Source: Microcyclospora pomicola (lineage: Eukaryota > Ascomycota > Dothideomycetes > Capnodiales). Taken from it: 64,000 bases of DNA. A program made the position numbers and the translations under genes. The first letter of the stretch is position 1, and the number at the start of each line of letters is the position of its first letter. The notes below the pieces were generated by a model. It searched no databases, was not told the DNA's origin, and saw only the letters and a list, made by a program, of their open reading frames with translations. The stretch covers positions 310,001 to 374,000 of the forward strand of contig NHNY01000002.1 in assembly GCA_002786065.1 (NCBI GenBank), given 5' to 3'. Shown here one piece after another: positions 10,610 to 22,945 of the stretch.

Positions 10610-13600
10610 GGCTGCAGAGGGTGAGATGGATTAGCGGCTGTGGTCGACAGATGGCAGCATTGCCAGCTCATCCTACATGTGGCCCGGAGGCGACGGGGCG
10701 GGAACCGGCGTGATTGGGCAGGAATGGACAGAAGTGCAGGATGGATGCTTTGGAGACGTACAGCACACAGGCGTCTGCTCGTCTGCCGGCTGGGGCGAGC
10801 CAGGAGGGATGATAGTCTCCAGCATCGCTCGTCGTCTGCGCCGGACCCAGGAGACGAGTGATATGCGCGAGCGAGGCCAGCGCTGCGCTCATATCATTGC
10901 GGCACACAGCAGCCAGTCGGCTCGAGGGACGGAGTCCTTCAACGACGTATACGGTATGGATGCAGGTGACAAGAATGCGAACAACTGTACATCCAACAAT
11001 CTATGGCGAGCGAAACAATGGACAATCGAGGATTGTAAGAGAGTTCTGGCGGGACGATGATATGAGTGGAAGCCGAAGGTTACAGGTGTAGTGCGACGTC
11101 CAGCGCGATCACAAGCTCGATGCAATGACTGGCGATGCGAGAGGCGACAGGAGCAGACGAGAGGTGCTGGCTGCACGGGTCGGCAGGGCGGGACAGACTG
11201 GGCGTCGCAGCATGAAGTCTTGGGACTTCGACCTCACTTGCCCGACAAGCACATCTCTGTTCTGCCTTGCTTCCTCCATGCTTCTCTCAGACACTGCCGT
11301 CGGTGGCCGTCGACAACACTCGTCTCATCTACGATCCACTGCGACCGTTCCTCGCACACCTGCGCAAGATCATCACTCGAGCATCTGCTGCGATGGAATG
11401 GCGTTCTCTAGACAAGCAAGCGAGAAAACCAGGAGTACTTGCACGGCCGGTGGGTGTGCATGGGTGTCGTGCATTGCCACGTCGACAATTCACTATTCCT
11501 CCTGCCCGGTGGGGTCGCTGATTGGGCTGCATTCATGAGACCTGCAGGCCGTGTGTATGCGGCCACCCAACGCCATCTGCACGCGAGGCCACTCGTCAGC
11601 AAGAGACTGTTGGCACTATCCTCCTTCTAACACGTCAAGTTCGACGCTTGCAGCCCGGCACACGAGTGCATGTGCTGACTGGCTTGAGGTCGTTCTTATT
11701 GCAGTCAATATCGCTTGTGCCTCGGAGCCAGTGCGTGCAACCAACCAAGCTTGACGTCGATCATCACACTTTCCCATAGATTCAATCTGACATGAGTCAC
11801 AGCGCTGGCTGAAACACGACGGCAGTAGTTGATCCGGTAGCCAGGTCACAAGCTGTGCTTATCTCCAGAGTCAAAAGAGCTTCGAGTACATATGACTGCT
11901 GCTTCCAGGCGGCCCCGTCAGCTTACTCTGCTGATGTAGCTGCGGTCCTGGATCCGTCCTGTTGATCAATGTTTGCGTACAAGCGATGAGGAGACCTGCA
12001 CGGGCTGCATCGTTTCTTCGCATTACACAACATCGTTGTGACGGTGCAGGCACATCGACGTCGCTTATGCATGAGCCTGTGATCTGTAGTCGCGTGATAG
12101 AAAGTGAGTATTCAACACACTATAGCATGACGTCCACTCCGATCCTGTCGTGCGAAGCCTTCGACTACATGTCGCGTTGCCACTGCGCACGTTGTAATGC
12201 TGACCAAGAATTTGCTGCTGTGGATGAAACTGGGCCGGCGCACACATCAACAGTATCACTGCCGACATCTGATCGTAAAGGTCAAGCAGTCCTACGTAGC
12301 ACACTTCATCGTACATGGTCGTTGTGAAGCTGATATCGACGACCTTGCCCTTCTTTGGTGCACTAGTCGGCCAAGTCTCGACTCATGTGGTCCTTGTTAC
12401 TCTTGGACCGGCGAGGGTTGTACTTAGATTGTCTTAGACCGTGATCTTATCATTTCATCTGTCACCAGTGCTTCAAGCTCTGAGCGGCGTCATCATTATC
12501 ATCTTGGTCGATCCTATCTCCTCAAGGGCCGGCGTCCGAAGCAGGTGATGTTCGTTCTTGGACATATCGCCGTCGAGAATGTACACCCGCTGGCGTCCGC
12601 ACCACGACGACCAATTCATATCTTGTCTACGGAATGAGGACCACAGACGTGAGCCAAGCATGGCAGATCGCAGTGCGCATCAGGACTACATCTCCGGCAG
12701 GCCTCTCGGGGAGGCATTCCCAGCCATGTGCCAAGTGGTCGTGGTGCAGATCTCCCAGTCGAAAAGAGTAGTGGAGCTCCGGCGGTCTGGTTTTCCACTG
12801 GCGTCCGCGTGGTACAGTGCCAATGGCGAAGTACAGAAGGTCGAGAAGGATGAAGGATGGTGACGGACTCCGTTCAACGTCGGACATGGCACGAGGTCCG
12901 GCGAGCGTGCCGATTTCATAAGGCGCTGAATCCACGGCTGACTGCCCGTTTCCGGTGGCCATCTCCGGCCCTGATCGGAGGGTATGACAGGATTCGGATG
13001 ATATACAGATCTTGTCTGGTCAGCTCTTGAATCATGCTTGGCAATGATTCGACTTGCTAGGCTAGTCACATGTATCGTCGATATCGATGTGTCGTCAATG
13101 CTGGTCAGGCAGCAGTGTAGCAAAGTCAGATACAACTCCAAGGTTCGTGCGTGCCTCTAACAGACCGGCCCAGCTGTATGCGGTGTAGTCTGCAATAATC
13201 AGAGCCCAATGGCCGAACTTCCTAACCTGTCGCTGAAAACGCTGATCTGTATTCCACTTGTTGCGATGGCCGCTACTCAATTTCCGGGTATTCGAGAGCT
13301 CGTCTTGGTGAAACGAGGTTTTACCGCTGGAGTTCAGCACCCTGATTGATTCGCAAGTGCGGGGCTTTGCTATTCTACTCATCCTGGCTGGGACAAATGC
13401 TTGGACGGGACGAGTATTTCATAGAACACCTATAGGCTGCTATCGGCACTGGCTCGCAACAGGATATCATGTTGAGGTCTCGCATCAGTAAATCATGCAC
13501 GAAATGGCCTTGCTGTTTGCGGAGTGATTGCGGACGCCAATGTCAGCCGGGCCTGCGCGGCTGCTGATGCCGACTAGGTAAGGTACCTAAGGTATGGATC

Positions 13601-15441
13601 ATTCGAGATCACGATGACTGCTTTACGACAAAGTCTTTTCGAGCCGAGATTGGCCCCAGGATCGCGAGAACTCGTGGTCTCACGGAGCCATGACAGATAT
13701 TTCATGGAGCATCGGGTCGTCCTCTCGAGTGGATTACAATTTTGAAGCGGGTCGGACACTCACCAGCACGTGTCTCGGCAAAACTTCCCTTCGCTTCACG
13801 TTGCAGTGGTGGATGGACACATGGGACTTGAGATTCCTCGCTACTATAATAAGTCGATGATGGTGAAACATGCGACATATGATCATCCCCTCATCCACTG
13901 CCTCGACCAGACCCATGGGACTTGGGCGGAATCCTCGCCATTAGGTTGGAGGATCTGGCGCGGCGACCAGTGGAAGTCTGCATGCCGCCTATCAACCCAG
14001 CATTTGCCCATGGTCATACTGCAGCAGTTATTGCATTTGTAGACGCCACATGTACTTCCGCCCGACAGCGAGCAGGCAAGAGTAAGCAGTACGGAACTGA
14101 AATTCATCCCGAGTCACCACATTCCTACGCTTAAACCTGGTTCGAATGCCGTGGAGGAAATGTTTACAGTACTTTTTACTATACAGCACATCGAACGAGT
14201 TAGGTCCATGTCCATGTGGACCGGGACTGCAGTTTCCCATCTGGGAGATCAAGCAGGACGCCGCTCATGCAGAATGATGTCGGCTCGTCAATAAATGTAG
14301 GAAGGTGTCAGGTCATTACCGTCTCACCAGAGTATTGGTCGTCCTGTACTCCTGCTTCCTTGGACTTTCTACTCCGTCTTGCAAACCAGCATTCCATTGG
14401 CACGTTATGCAACTATCAATTGGCCATCGGGGAAGTTCTCTGGATATGCATATACCCAGCGAATCCATCCACGTGGAGATGCATTGTACCGCATCGTGGC
14501 TACCTTACCCACGCGTGCCAGGATGTGCACTCACCGAAATACAAATCAGCAAAAGCTTAGGGCCACCACTCGCGATATCTCCGGCTCAGACACATCATCC
14601 ATGCCAATGATGGACGCCAGACCGTGTTCTCTTAACCCTGTACTCGACGATGCTTGGTGTAACAGTCTGTATTGCGGATGAGACGCTGATGCGGGTGAAC
14701 TCAGTTGTAGCTCCGGTCCTCTTCGTACGTTTGAATGGCGGTCAAGGCCTGCATTCCTCCCATCATCCGGCGCCAGGACTTCAGCGCAAGCGAGAGCAAG
14801 AATTTGGAATGCTGACATTTCTTCCTGGGTACCGCGCGTCGTTCTACGACCATCTTATCAAATGGCAGATGTGATAAAGGTCGATCCCGCTCAGGCGCAT
14901 GCGAGTAGGAAGAGATTAGGCCTGGCGGATATGTAAGTATTTGACAAACTTGAAGTCATCAGCCAATGAGGAGCGGCTGGGATTTCAAATCTTCTACACT
15001 TCCACGCGCCTCACGTCGGCATCTTCTCTTACGATCATGCGTCTATTGATGGATTCTGCTCCACCCCTGGCCCAGCATCATGATCCTCCTGGCGTGCGAT
15101 TCGCTTGAAGGTCTACGAAGTCGCTGGCGCATGCGCAGGCTAGGAAAGTAGTAACGATTTGCTTTTCCGCGTAGCAATGTTCGAATAATTAGCCGTCAGA
15201 CTCGTTACACAGTCATGATGTTTCACGCGAATCAAAGCCTACACCCGATGGACGTTTCCGCTGCTCCGTTTCGTTGAGTTTGAGCAGAAGTAGGCGGCAT
15301 TTGCTACATGTAGGAGCTGTTGCCACCGCATCAACAGTCTCACTCTATCTCCTTTCTTCCGTCCCCATCATCTCAATCAAAGCCAGACTCAGTCGTCCCC
15401 CTCTCGGACTCCCATCAAGAAAGCACTACTTGCCTAGTATC
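10610..15441. other. Gene-poor 4.8-kb region
   Basis: All frames here are short and unrelated to families I know, and the base composition resembles the neighbouring unique DNA and is not AT-rich. I see no reverse transcriptase, transposase, terminal repeats or tandem arrays. The first few hundred bases should be the promoter of the large minus-strand gene that starts at 10609. A short palindromic AAGGTACCTAAGGTA block lies at about 13578-13594. One weak small-protein candidate is listed separately. Confidence 0.5.
13883..14107 (-). CDS. Candidate small cysteine-rich protein
   Basis: An uninterrupted 74-codon frame starts with MNFSSVLLTLACSL, a short hydrophobic segment that could be a marginal signal peptide. 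Five cysteines follow within residues 20-36, including an adjacent Cys-Cys pair, and then a Trp/Arg-rich tail. Small secreted cysteine-rich proteins of this size are common in plant-associated fungi. The tail is not typical, there is no splice or transcript support, and an open frame of this length can arise by chance in a 5-kb spacer. Treat as a candidate only. Confidence 0.2.
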   Translation of the reverse strand: MNFSSVLLTLACSLSGGSTCGVYKCNNCCSMTMGKCWVDRRHADFHWSPRQILQPNGEDSAQVPWVWSRQWMRG

Positions 15442-15699
15442 ATGGATCGGAAGAACTCAAGCAGCACCAACAGCAGCAAAGGCTCATCGTCATACAACAT
15501 GTCGGCGTCCACTACCACCTCTTCGCGAGGTCAGCATCCCCACTTCCACACGCAGAACATCTCGGCGATCGAGAACTGGAATGCCGGCATTCCCTCGAAG
15601 GGTAATGCCGCGAACGCCTCGAGAGAGTACGATGCTTCCGTGCAAGCCTATCTCAGGGCGAAAGCGGAGCTGTTCAGGAATAGTCGAACCTCATCATAA
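15442..15699 (+). CDS. Small Ser/Thr-rich protein of unknown function
   Basis: Encodes 85 residues from the ATG at 15442, chosen because the frame upstream is open only from non-ATG codons and the sequence before the ATG is pyrimidine-rich like a leader. Residues 4-37 are Ser/Thr/Asn-rich. The C-terminal half has a denser, folded-looking stretch (ISAIENWNAGIPSKG, then EYDASVQAYLRAKAELF) that ends in a helix. Codon use is biased to C in third positions like the surrounding genes, which supports it being real. No domain, signal peptide or membrane segment was seen. Confidence 0.55.
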   Translation: MDRKNSSSTNSSKGSSSYNMSASTTTSSRGQHPHFHTQNISAIENWNAGIPSKGNAANASREYDASVQAYLRAKAELFRNSRTSS

Positions 15700-16260
15700 G
15701 AATACTCATGAGAGTATGAGATGTGATGCAGGCTTCGTCTTGTTTTATGTGCTACATCTTACGTCGTCACGCCATCGGAGCTCACCAGCTACTGGACCGC
15801 TATGACAGGATCGAAGGGCTTCATGGACGGAGCGTCGATCGTATCTACTCATCATTCTCATCACACATATTACGGCTATCCTCCTGCTCAACAACAGCAT
15901 CCTTGAGTTGACACACGGAAGACCCACATTGGAAACGGGAGAGTATGGCGCTCATCAACGTCTGAAGATCCCAAGACATCGGAACGCCCCACGTACGTTC
16001 AGTCCTCTCCTAATGACTCCGTGCATCCCAAAGCATGGTCATTGGACCTTGTTCAAGAGTGGAGTTCCAGGTCCAGCCCACGAGGTTGCATGAATCCCCA
16101 CACCATTCCTCATGGCAGACCTCAGCTGGCAAGCTTAGGCCGTCCTGCTTCTATCCAGATACGAAATCTCCGCCAAGGGCGCTTTCTGGGACGAAGTACC
16201 CATCGAGTAGCATGAAGCAAGATTTGATAGCAGGCTTCAAGAGTACCAGCAGCTGCAGCA
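15700..16260. other. Intergenic, promoter of the rhodopsin-like gene
   Basis: 561 bp between two plus-strand genes. Short frames only; nothing recognisable besides probable 3' UTR and promoter sequence. Confidence 0.45.
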
Positions 16261-17376
16261 ATGCCGGAAATTACGCATCTTACTACGCAGAATATTGGGT
16301 GGCAGGCCCTCACTCCCACCATCGCTTGCACTACCATTGCGACAATGGTTGTGGTTCTGCGCTGGTACACTCGCAGCAGACTCGTCAATTGCTTAGGTGC
16401 AGACGACTATGTCATCCTCGGGTCACTCGTAAGCTTCCCTACGCACTCTACACCTCCGATGCATGAACACTGGCTGACAAGCTGATGCAAGACCTTCTGC
16501 TGGGCCATGCTTGCCGTTGTGGCGGTCGCGAAGAATCAGGGCATGGGTGTCTACGACACCGGCCTGGTCCACGCCACGTACCTTGCCAAATTGCTCGTGG
16601 CCTACAACGATCTATGGATCTTGACGGTCGGCGTCACAAAAGTCTCGATCTTGATGCAGTATCTGCGCATCTTCAGCAGCCGCGCCACCCGAACAGCCTG
16701 CTACGTGCTCTTCCTCCTACTCGTGCTAGCGACATGCTGGGCTGTCTTTGGCGGCACATTTCTCTGCCGTCCAGTGAGGAAGCTATGGAATCCTTCTCTT
16801 CCCGGCCACTGCATGCACGCGCAACAGTACTGGGCCTCCGTCGCCGCGCTGAACATCACCCTGGACCTTTCCGTCCTCATCTTGCCTCTTCCCGCCATGG
16901 CGGCACTACGATTGCCGCCCACGCAGAAGCTGGCACTATTCCTGGTCTTCCTCCTTGGTTTCGTCGTCTGCTTCATCAGCATCGTCCGCCTCGTGCTCGT
17001 CATTGTGACGGCGAGCAACGGCGACTATGTCCAGTCGGGTGTCTGGTCAATCATCTGGTCGACCGCCGAGGCCAACGTCGGCGTCATCTGTGCCTCGCTG
17101 TTGGCGTTGAAGCCACTGCTCATACGTCTTTGGCCTGGACTCATGGACGAGGGAGATGACAATGTGCCCGAGCACTGTATGCGGCTCCCCGAGGTGCAAG
17201 ATATGGGTCTGCCAGCCATGGCCATGCATGCAGGATCCGCAGCCGGTGGGACGCTGCACTCTCGTGAGGACTCTGCGATTGGAAGCCAGGTGCTGGAGTC
17301 ACCAAAACTGCCAAGCTGGGCAAGCAGCGGGTCCGATCATGTTGACTGTAATGACGACGATTCACAGCCAACATGA
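16261..17376 (+). CDS. Fungal rhodopsin-like seven-helix integral membrane protein
   Basis: Exons 16261-16428 and 16492-17376 join across a 63-nt intron (GTAAGC donor, GCAAG acceptor) to 350 residues. The order of features is that of the large Pezizomycotina family annotated as rhodopsin domain / integral membrane protein (PTH11-related and satratoxin-cluster SC4-like proteins). TM1 is followed by RWYTR and the LGADDYVI loop. TM3 lies near YLAKLLVAYNDLWILTVG, followed by KVSILMQYLRIF. A Cys-containing extracellular loop (CRPVRKLW) comes next, and the last TMs include IWSTAEANVGVICASL. The hydrophilic C-terminal 80 residues are cytoplasmic. The proteins are thought to act as membrane receptors or cluster accessory proteins, but most are uncharacterised. 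No secondary-metabolite backbone gene is nearby. Confidence 0.9.
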
Positions 17377-17555
17377 GCTTGGTGCTTCGTCGGATGCAGA
17401 CATTCGTGGGAAATTCCACAGCTGACATTGCCATGCTACTTATACGCTGCTGAAACAATGAATGACGACCAAGAGAACATCAAGATTTGAAGCAGATTCA
17501 TAATACATCACTTTATAGCGCTTCGTAGCAGTACTTCGTTCCAAGTGCATGATCC

Positions 17556-20500
17556 TCACATATCCTCGTCGCTGCTCAAGATCGAGTCCAACAGCTCCGT
17601 GTCCCCCGTCTCTTGCAGGATCAGGCGTGTACCCTCAGCATCCGGCGCACCGATGGTCGTGTTGCCCACAGTTCGGCCATACTGAACAGTATCGTCGCCA
17701 TCCTCATCATCGAGCTCCGACTCTAGCAATGTAGAAGCGCCCGGCTCCCCAGCTACCACTGCTTCCGCAGCGGTCATATCCCCCACGTCTGTGCCCGACA
17801 AGCTCGAGCGCACAGCCGACCGCAACGGCAGTTCCGTGGTGTCCAGCACCGTTTCCTCGGCGCCACCGCCTCCGCGCTCGGCCGTCATGGCTTCGTTGAG
17901 CTGGCGCAGGAGCTCCTTGCGCAGCTTCTCGAAGATGTTCTTGTTGCTGGCCACATCACCGGGAACGCCGGACTCGATGGCTTCACGCAGCAGCTCGAAC
18001 ACGGTCGTCAAGCGCTCGACGCAACAGCCCCCAAGTGGCAAGTGGACCTTGCCCAGCATGGATATCAGGACCTTCTTCTCCTCGCGGCTGACCTGCTGGT
18101 ATGTGAGTCGCTCGAGCACATGCTCGACGAGGACGAACTGCGATTCTCCGGCGTCAGACGTGGTGGATGACATGCCCGCGGCTTCCGCGAATCCGATGAC
18201 TTTGCGCGGGTCGGTCCAGTCGAGGAGCATCTGGCCGACGACCGCCAGCGTTACCATCGTGCCGTCCTCGCCTTCGGCTTCGGCTTCTTCCAGGAAGTCT
18301 TCGCGCATGTCGGCGAGCTTGGAGATGATGGCCGGGACAACGCTCGCCATACGCATGGCGTTCTCGCCGCGTGAATGGCAGTACACCGGAATGAAGTAGG
18401 CCAGGGATTGTCGAAGCTGGTTGTTGGAGGCGGATTCGGGATCGAAGAAGGTGATCACGAGCTGCTTCAGCAGGTTGGTATCGTTGATCAGCCGACTGAG
18501 CATGGCTTTGGACAGCGCATTGGCACCTGTTGCTTGGACTGTGGGGTCTCCATCGGTGAGCGATCTGCCAAACTCCTTGACGACTTGCTTCAGCAGCGGG
18601 TTGCCCTCCGCTTGCGCCTCGTCGGATGCGGCGTCATTGTCAAGGTCGGTAAGCAGAGAAGGATGAGTGAGGATGACATCTGTGATGATCTGTAGCGCGG
18701 TAGATTTCACTGCTGGACTGCCTCTTTTGTAGCAGTGCAAGAACAGGCCCATGTTGTCTTGAGCTAGTTTCTTGCCCAGTATGCAGCAAAGCCCTAAGCA
18801 GCACAAGCCTCGTTCACGGATCGGTGCCTCCTGGCTTCTAACTGCTGGCACGATGAGGTTGTCCACCATCGTGACGAGGTGCACGTTATCCTCTGCGATA
18901 GTGTTAGCTTGTGTCAATGCAATAGCAAAAGGAGAAGTACATACCTAAAGCACTCTGCACATTTTGAAGCATACACAAAGCAATGTGCAAGCACTTCATG
19001 TTCACAACAATCTCACGCATTGCTTTTTCTTCTTCGGCTTGCGGGTCCATTGGTTCGTTCTTCCTTGAAGCCTTCTGTTTCTTGGGGGTGACGTCCTGAT
19101 CGTCGAAGTGGCTGGTGGCAGAATGGAAGGACTCCTCGACACTGCTGTCCTGTACTTCAGTCTCGTCGTGGCCAAGCACCGCATCGTGGACCTCAGCGAC
19201 AGCCTCGAGCACTATGCCACAGAAATCACGCTCACCTCGTGCATCCTCTCCACACACAAGCCGAAGGATCTCGATGACCAGACGAGTGACTTCTTCCGGC
19301 ATGCTAGGCTCAGCGAGCGCAGTACGCATCAGAGTTGACATCTTTCGTCGTCCGACCTCATCAGAATAGTCGAAGGTAAGGGCCATGTGGAGCATCTGCT
19401 CGACCACGAATTCGCGCTGTATGCTTTCTTCCTCATCGACTTCTTCCTCCGTGGTCGTGTTGATCGATTTAGCCAGCCTTACCAGCTCACGCTCGAGTAG
19501 GAACCCGAACTTGGTGACCTCTGGAAGCTTCTCCTCGACTATGACATCGAGCGCGCGGGGACCGTTGTAGCCGTCTTCTTTGCCAGAGGTACGGCAAAAG
19601 TCGTTGAATGTGCGCGCCACGAACACCAGCTCCGGTGACAGATCTTCCCAAAAGCTGTCGGGGAAAGACACGTAATCCATGTAATCCGGTCTGCCACCCC
19701 AGAACTCTTTCATGGCGACCTGCGCGATTCCGCCTTCAACTCCAGAGTTGACAATGTCGATGCGTTCCAAGAGTTCCAGCAGCGCATCGAGTGACGGTTT
19801 AGCGGCTTGCGTGCCGGGGTTCTGTGCCTGCTCTCCCTCGAGTTGTTCACCCGCATCTGCAGCCGGTAGAGCTGCACAGTCCTCGATCCAGCGCTCGCGG
19901 AAGAGACGAGCAGTCGCTCTTCGCACATTCTCATCACGATCTCGGAGCCCCCATCGAAGCAATTTCTCTCGATGCGTGAGACTGAGATGTCTGAAGTCGC
20001 CCAGTGCAGGCAGAAGTTTTGCGTACAGCGCGCGACGTGTGGATCCGTCTGCATCTCGCGCACGCTCAAGAAGATATGGCAAAACCTCTTTAGTCAGTGG
20101 TAGATTGAGCAGGAGATTTCGTCGGACTTCAGCGGCCGGATCATTCTGGAGCACGTTGAGTAGCTTCTCGAGCACACCCGAGCGGACCTCATCATCTGAA
20201 TCCGAATCGTCGTCATCCTCATCATCTTCAACCTCAGCGGCCAACCTTCCAAGTCCGTAGACGGCTTGTAGTCGGACCGGAGCCTCTTTGTCGTAGATTC
20301 TTCTCAGCAATGTCTGCTTGAGATCGCGGAAGAGAGCGTCGTCTAATGTGTCCATGCTGTTGATGATATGGCTGGTGATCTGCGTAGCTCGGAAACGGAC
20401 GGTCTTGTCTTTGGCACTCAATATAGGCAGTAGAGTGGACAGGATCGCGGTCGTCAACCTGCTCGTCGGTGTCTCCGGCACGGCATCATCATCCGTCTCG

Positions 20501-20961
20501 ATGAGTTTGTTGTCCTTGTCACTCGCGACGCTCAAGAACGTCCCCAGGAACCTGATCACTCTGTCTCCGGCAGGCTCTGACTTCTTCACTGGGAGAAGTC
20601 GAAGGACACATCGTACGACCTCGCTGTTGAAGTCGTCCTCGTCGCAGTCGCTGTTGCTCCCCTGCTTGCTCGGCTCCGCGGTCTCGTAGCAACACGTCTC
20701 TTGCACTCGTCGCAGACTGATGATCGCTTTTCTATGCGCCGCAGTCGATCGCTGGGCTTCCCCGAAAACGAGACATACCGCACGTCTCAGTGCTGTATCT
20801 TGGCCTTCGTCCGGCGTCTCTATGTTCGAATCGCTTTCGCGTGCACTGCTCCTGGTGGGTTTGCGCGTGGACGTGCTCGTAGTGCGCGACCCGCGAGTCG
20901 CTCCGCGGCCAGGCATCGAATCGGTCGCAGGGGAATAGTCGAGATGGTCGATTCTGGACAA
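17556..20961 (-). CDS. YCG1: Condensin complex subunit 3 (Ycg1 / CAP-G)
   Basis: HEAT-repeat kleisin-associated subunit of condensin, needed for mitotic chromosome compaction and DNA anchoring. Exon 20961-18945 joins 18892-17556 across a 52-nt intron (GTATGT donor, CTAAC branch, GCAG acceptor), giving 1117 residues, typical for the family. The frame across the junction reads QSALEDNVHLV, matching the strongly conserved Cnd3 region. The N terminus is basic and disordered. HEAT-like repeats run from about residue 60 to 500 (for example TVRFRATQITSHIINSM and APVRLQAVYGLGRLA), with an acidic Asp/Glu insert between repeats. The C-terminal Cnd3 domain contains ERGLCCLGLCCILGKKLA, and the tail is acidic. 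It converges with the membrane protein gene and diverges from the cysteine synthase. Confidence 0.93.
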
Positions 20962-21186
20962 TGAATCCTATGACTGACGCTATCACCGTCGCCGACGTCG
21001 ACTTCTGCTATATATCTTGTGCTTGGCGACGAAGTACTGTAAACAAAACAACAACGCGGGAGTACCCGTCATGCTTACAATCGGAGCGATGACGGAATTC
21101 GGCATCTTTCCCCTCCAGTCCTAACAAGAACATACTGTAATTGAACTTGAGCTCTGGTAGCTTCAGTGTCTACAAATATCATTCCA
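20962..21186. promoter_or_regulatory. Bidirectional promoter, condensin subunit / cysteine synthase
   Basis: The two start codons lie head to head with only 225 bp between them, so both promoters must share this piece. A TATATA-like stretch lies near 21009. No specific operator was recognised. Confidence 0.5.
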
Positions 21187-22415
21187 ATGTTCGCCCGGAA
21201 TTCCCTGCGACTTTTCTCCAGGTCCGCTGTATCCAGTCAACTCCGCGCAGCATCGACGTTCAGCGCGGCTGCAGTGGAAGCCATGAATCCTCGCGGCATT
21301 GAGATTTCCAAAGCGCAGCAGGTCGCACACGATGGCTTCATTTCAGGTACACCCCCGAAACTCTCGCAACATATTCTCTGTTCAATGAAAACGATCGCGG
21401 CTGACGTCGGCTCTCAGCTATCGGTAACACCCCTCTCATCCGATTGAAGAAGTTATCAGAAGAGACGGGCTGTGAGATCCTCGGCAAAGCCGAATTCCAG
21501 AACCCCGGCGGCAGCGTGAAAGATCGCGCGGCGCTGTTCGTGGTGCAAGATGCAGAGAAGAAAGGCCTGCTGAGGCCCGGCGGGACGGTGGTGGAGGGTA
21601 CGGCAGGAAACACAGGCATCGGGCTGGCGCATGTGTGTCGGTCGAAGGGCTACAAGCTCGTCATCTACATGCCCAACACGCAATCACAGGGCAAGATCGA
21701 TCTGCTGCGCTTGCTCGGCGCAGAGGTCTACCCGGTGCCGGCAGTGGCGTTCGAGAACCCGGAGAACTACAACCACCAGGCCAAGCGGCACGCCGAACGC
21801 CTCGACAACGCCGTCTGGACGAACCAGTTCGACAACACCGCGAACCGGCAGGCGCATATCGCAACGACAGGCCCGGAGATCTGGGCGCAGACGCAGGGCA
21901 AGATCGACGCCTTCACGTGCGCGTCCGGCACGGCCGGCACCATCGCGGGCACGACACGATACCTGAAGACGGTCTCGGACGGCCGCGTGAAATGCTATGT
22001 CGCGGACCCGCCGGGCTCCGTGATCTACAGCTACGTCAGCTCGGGGGGCCGGCTGGACGAGCGGAAAGGCTCGTCGATCACCGAGGGCATCGGGCAGGGC
22101 CGCATCACGGAGAACCTGAAGCCGGACATCGACCTGCTGGACGGCGCGTTGCACATCTCGGACGAGAAGAGCATCGAGATGGTCTACCGCTGTCTCGACG
22201 AGGAAGGCCTGTATCTCGGCGCTAGTAGCGCGCTGAATGTGGCCGCCGCGCGCGACATGGCCGCCAAGCTGGGGCCGGGCAACACCATCGTCACCATCCT
22301 ATGCGATGGCGCATACCGGTATGCCGACCGGCTGTTCTCGCGGAAATGGCTCGAGAGCAAGAACCTCCTGGGCGCGGTGCCGGAGCATCTGCATAGATAT
22401 ATCGTGTTGGAATAG
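21187..22415 (+). CDS. Mitochondrial cysteine synthase (O-acetylserine sulfhydrylase type)
   Basis: PLP enzyme forming cysteine from O-acetylserine and sulfide. Exons 21187-21346 and 21418-22415 join over a 71-nt intron and restore [10 protein letters not shown], the conserved first substrate motif; total length is 385 residues. The N-terminal 30 residues are rich in Arg, Ser and Ala and lack acids, as expected of a mitochondrial presequence, so the ATG at 21187 was preferred. The PLP lysine is in NPGGSVKDR (Lys88). The phosphate-binding loop GTAGNTG follows. A long C-terminal segment with [11 protein letters not shown] and [11 protein letters not shown] is like yeast Mcy1 (YGR012W). The subfamily (cysteine synthase 2) is inferred from this overall pattern. 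Confidence 0.93.
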
Positions 22416-22945
22416 AATCAATGTAAATGTTATCGTGCGCATAGTATATGGATCGAATCTGTGTCAGGTGTTGTGCTGCGTCCAAGTGGTGAAGCCAAAG
22501 CCATGGCCATGTCGAGTTCAGACGATCAAACTGTGGCTCAATTCTTTGTTTGCACATTAGTAAGATCTCACGAAACCGCGTCGTGAAGTGAATAGCACAT
22601 ATAAACGACGACATGAAGCTGGACGACATCACTGGATTACAAATGTAGACGAAAGTGTTTGATTGGGCCCGTCAGGTCAATCCCCAACCGAGCCCTCTTC
22701 ATTCATCTATAATCGAAGGAAAAGTGCAACAGCGATTGCGAGGATATGAACCTGCTCTCGTCGAGACAGAACGAATACCGAGACCAACGCTCGAGTATCG
22801 ACGTCCTTGTTTCTGCAAAGCTAGGTATCTATAAGCAACCCTCAAAGCAGGGCCTGCCTACCCGATGATGCTATCCAAGCGCGTCCAGAAAAACCCGACA
22901 GCCGAAACCATTCCAAGGCTGGTGAGGAGTGATTCGTGAAGGTAG
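22416..22945. other. Convergent 3' flanks
   Basis: 530 bp between the stops of the cysteine synthase (plus) and the DUF1996 gene (minus). Holds two 3' UTR/terminator regions; no gene seen. Confidence 0.5.

Noticed and set aside
17791-18399. 202-codon plus-strand ORF inside the condensin gene
   Set aside because: Antisense shadow with Ser/Arg-rich composition. The minus-strand frame has clear condensin homology.
21635-22225. 196-codon frame within the cysteine synthase gene
   Set aside because: Alternative frame of a clear PLP enzyme exon; composition is Arg/Gly-rich with no motif.
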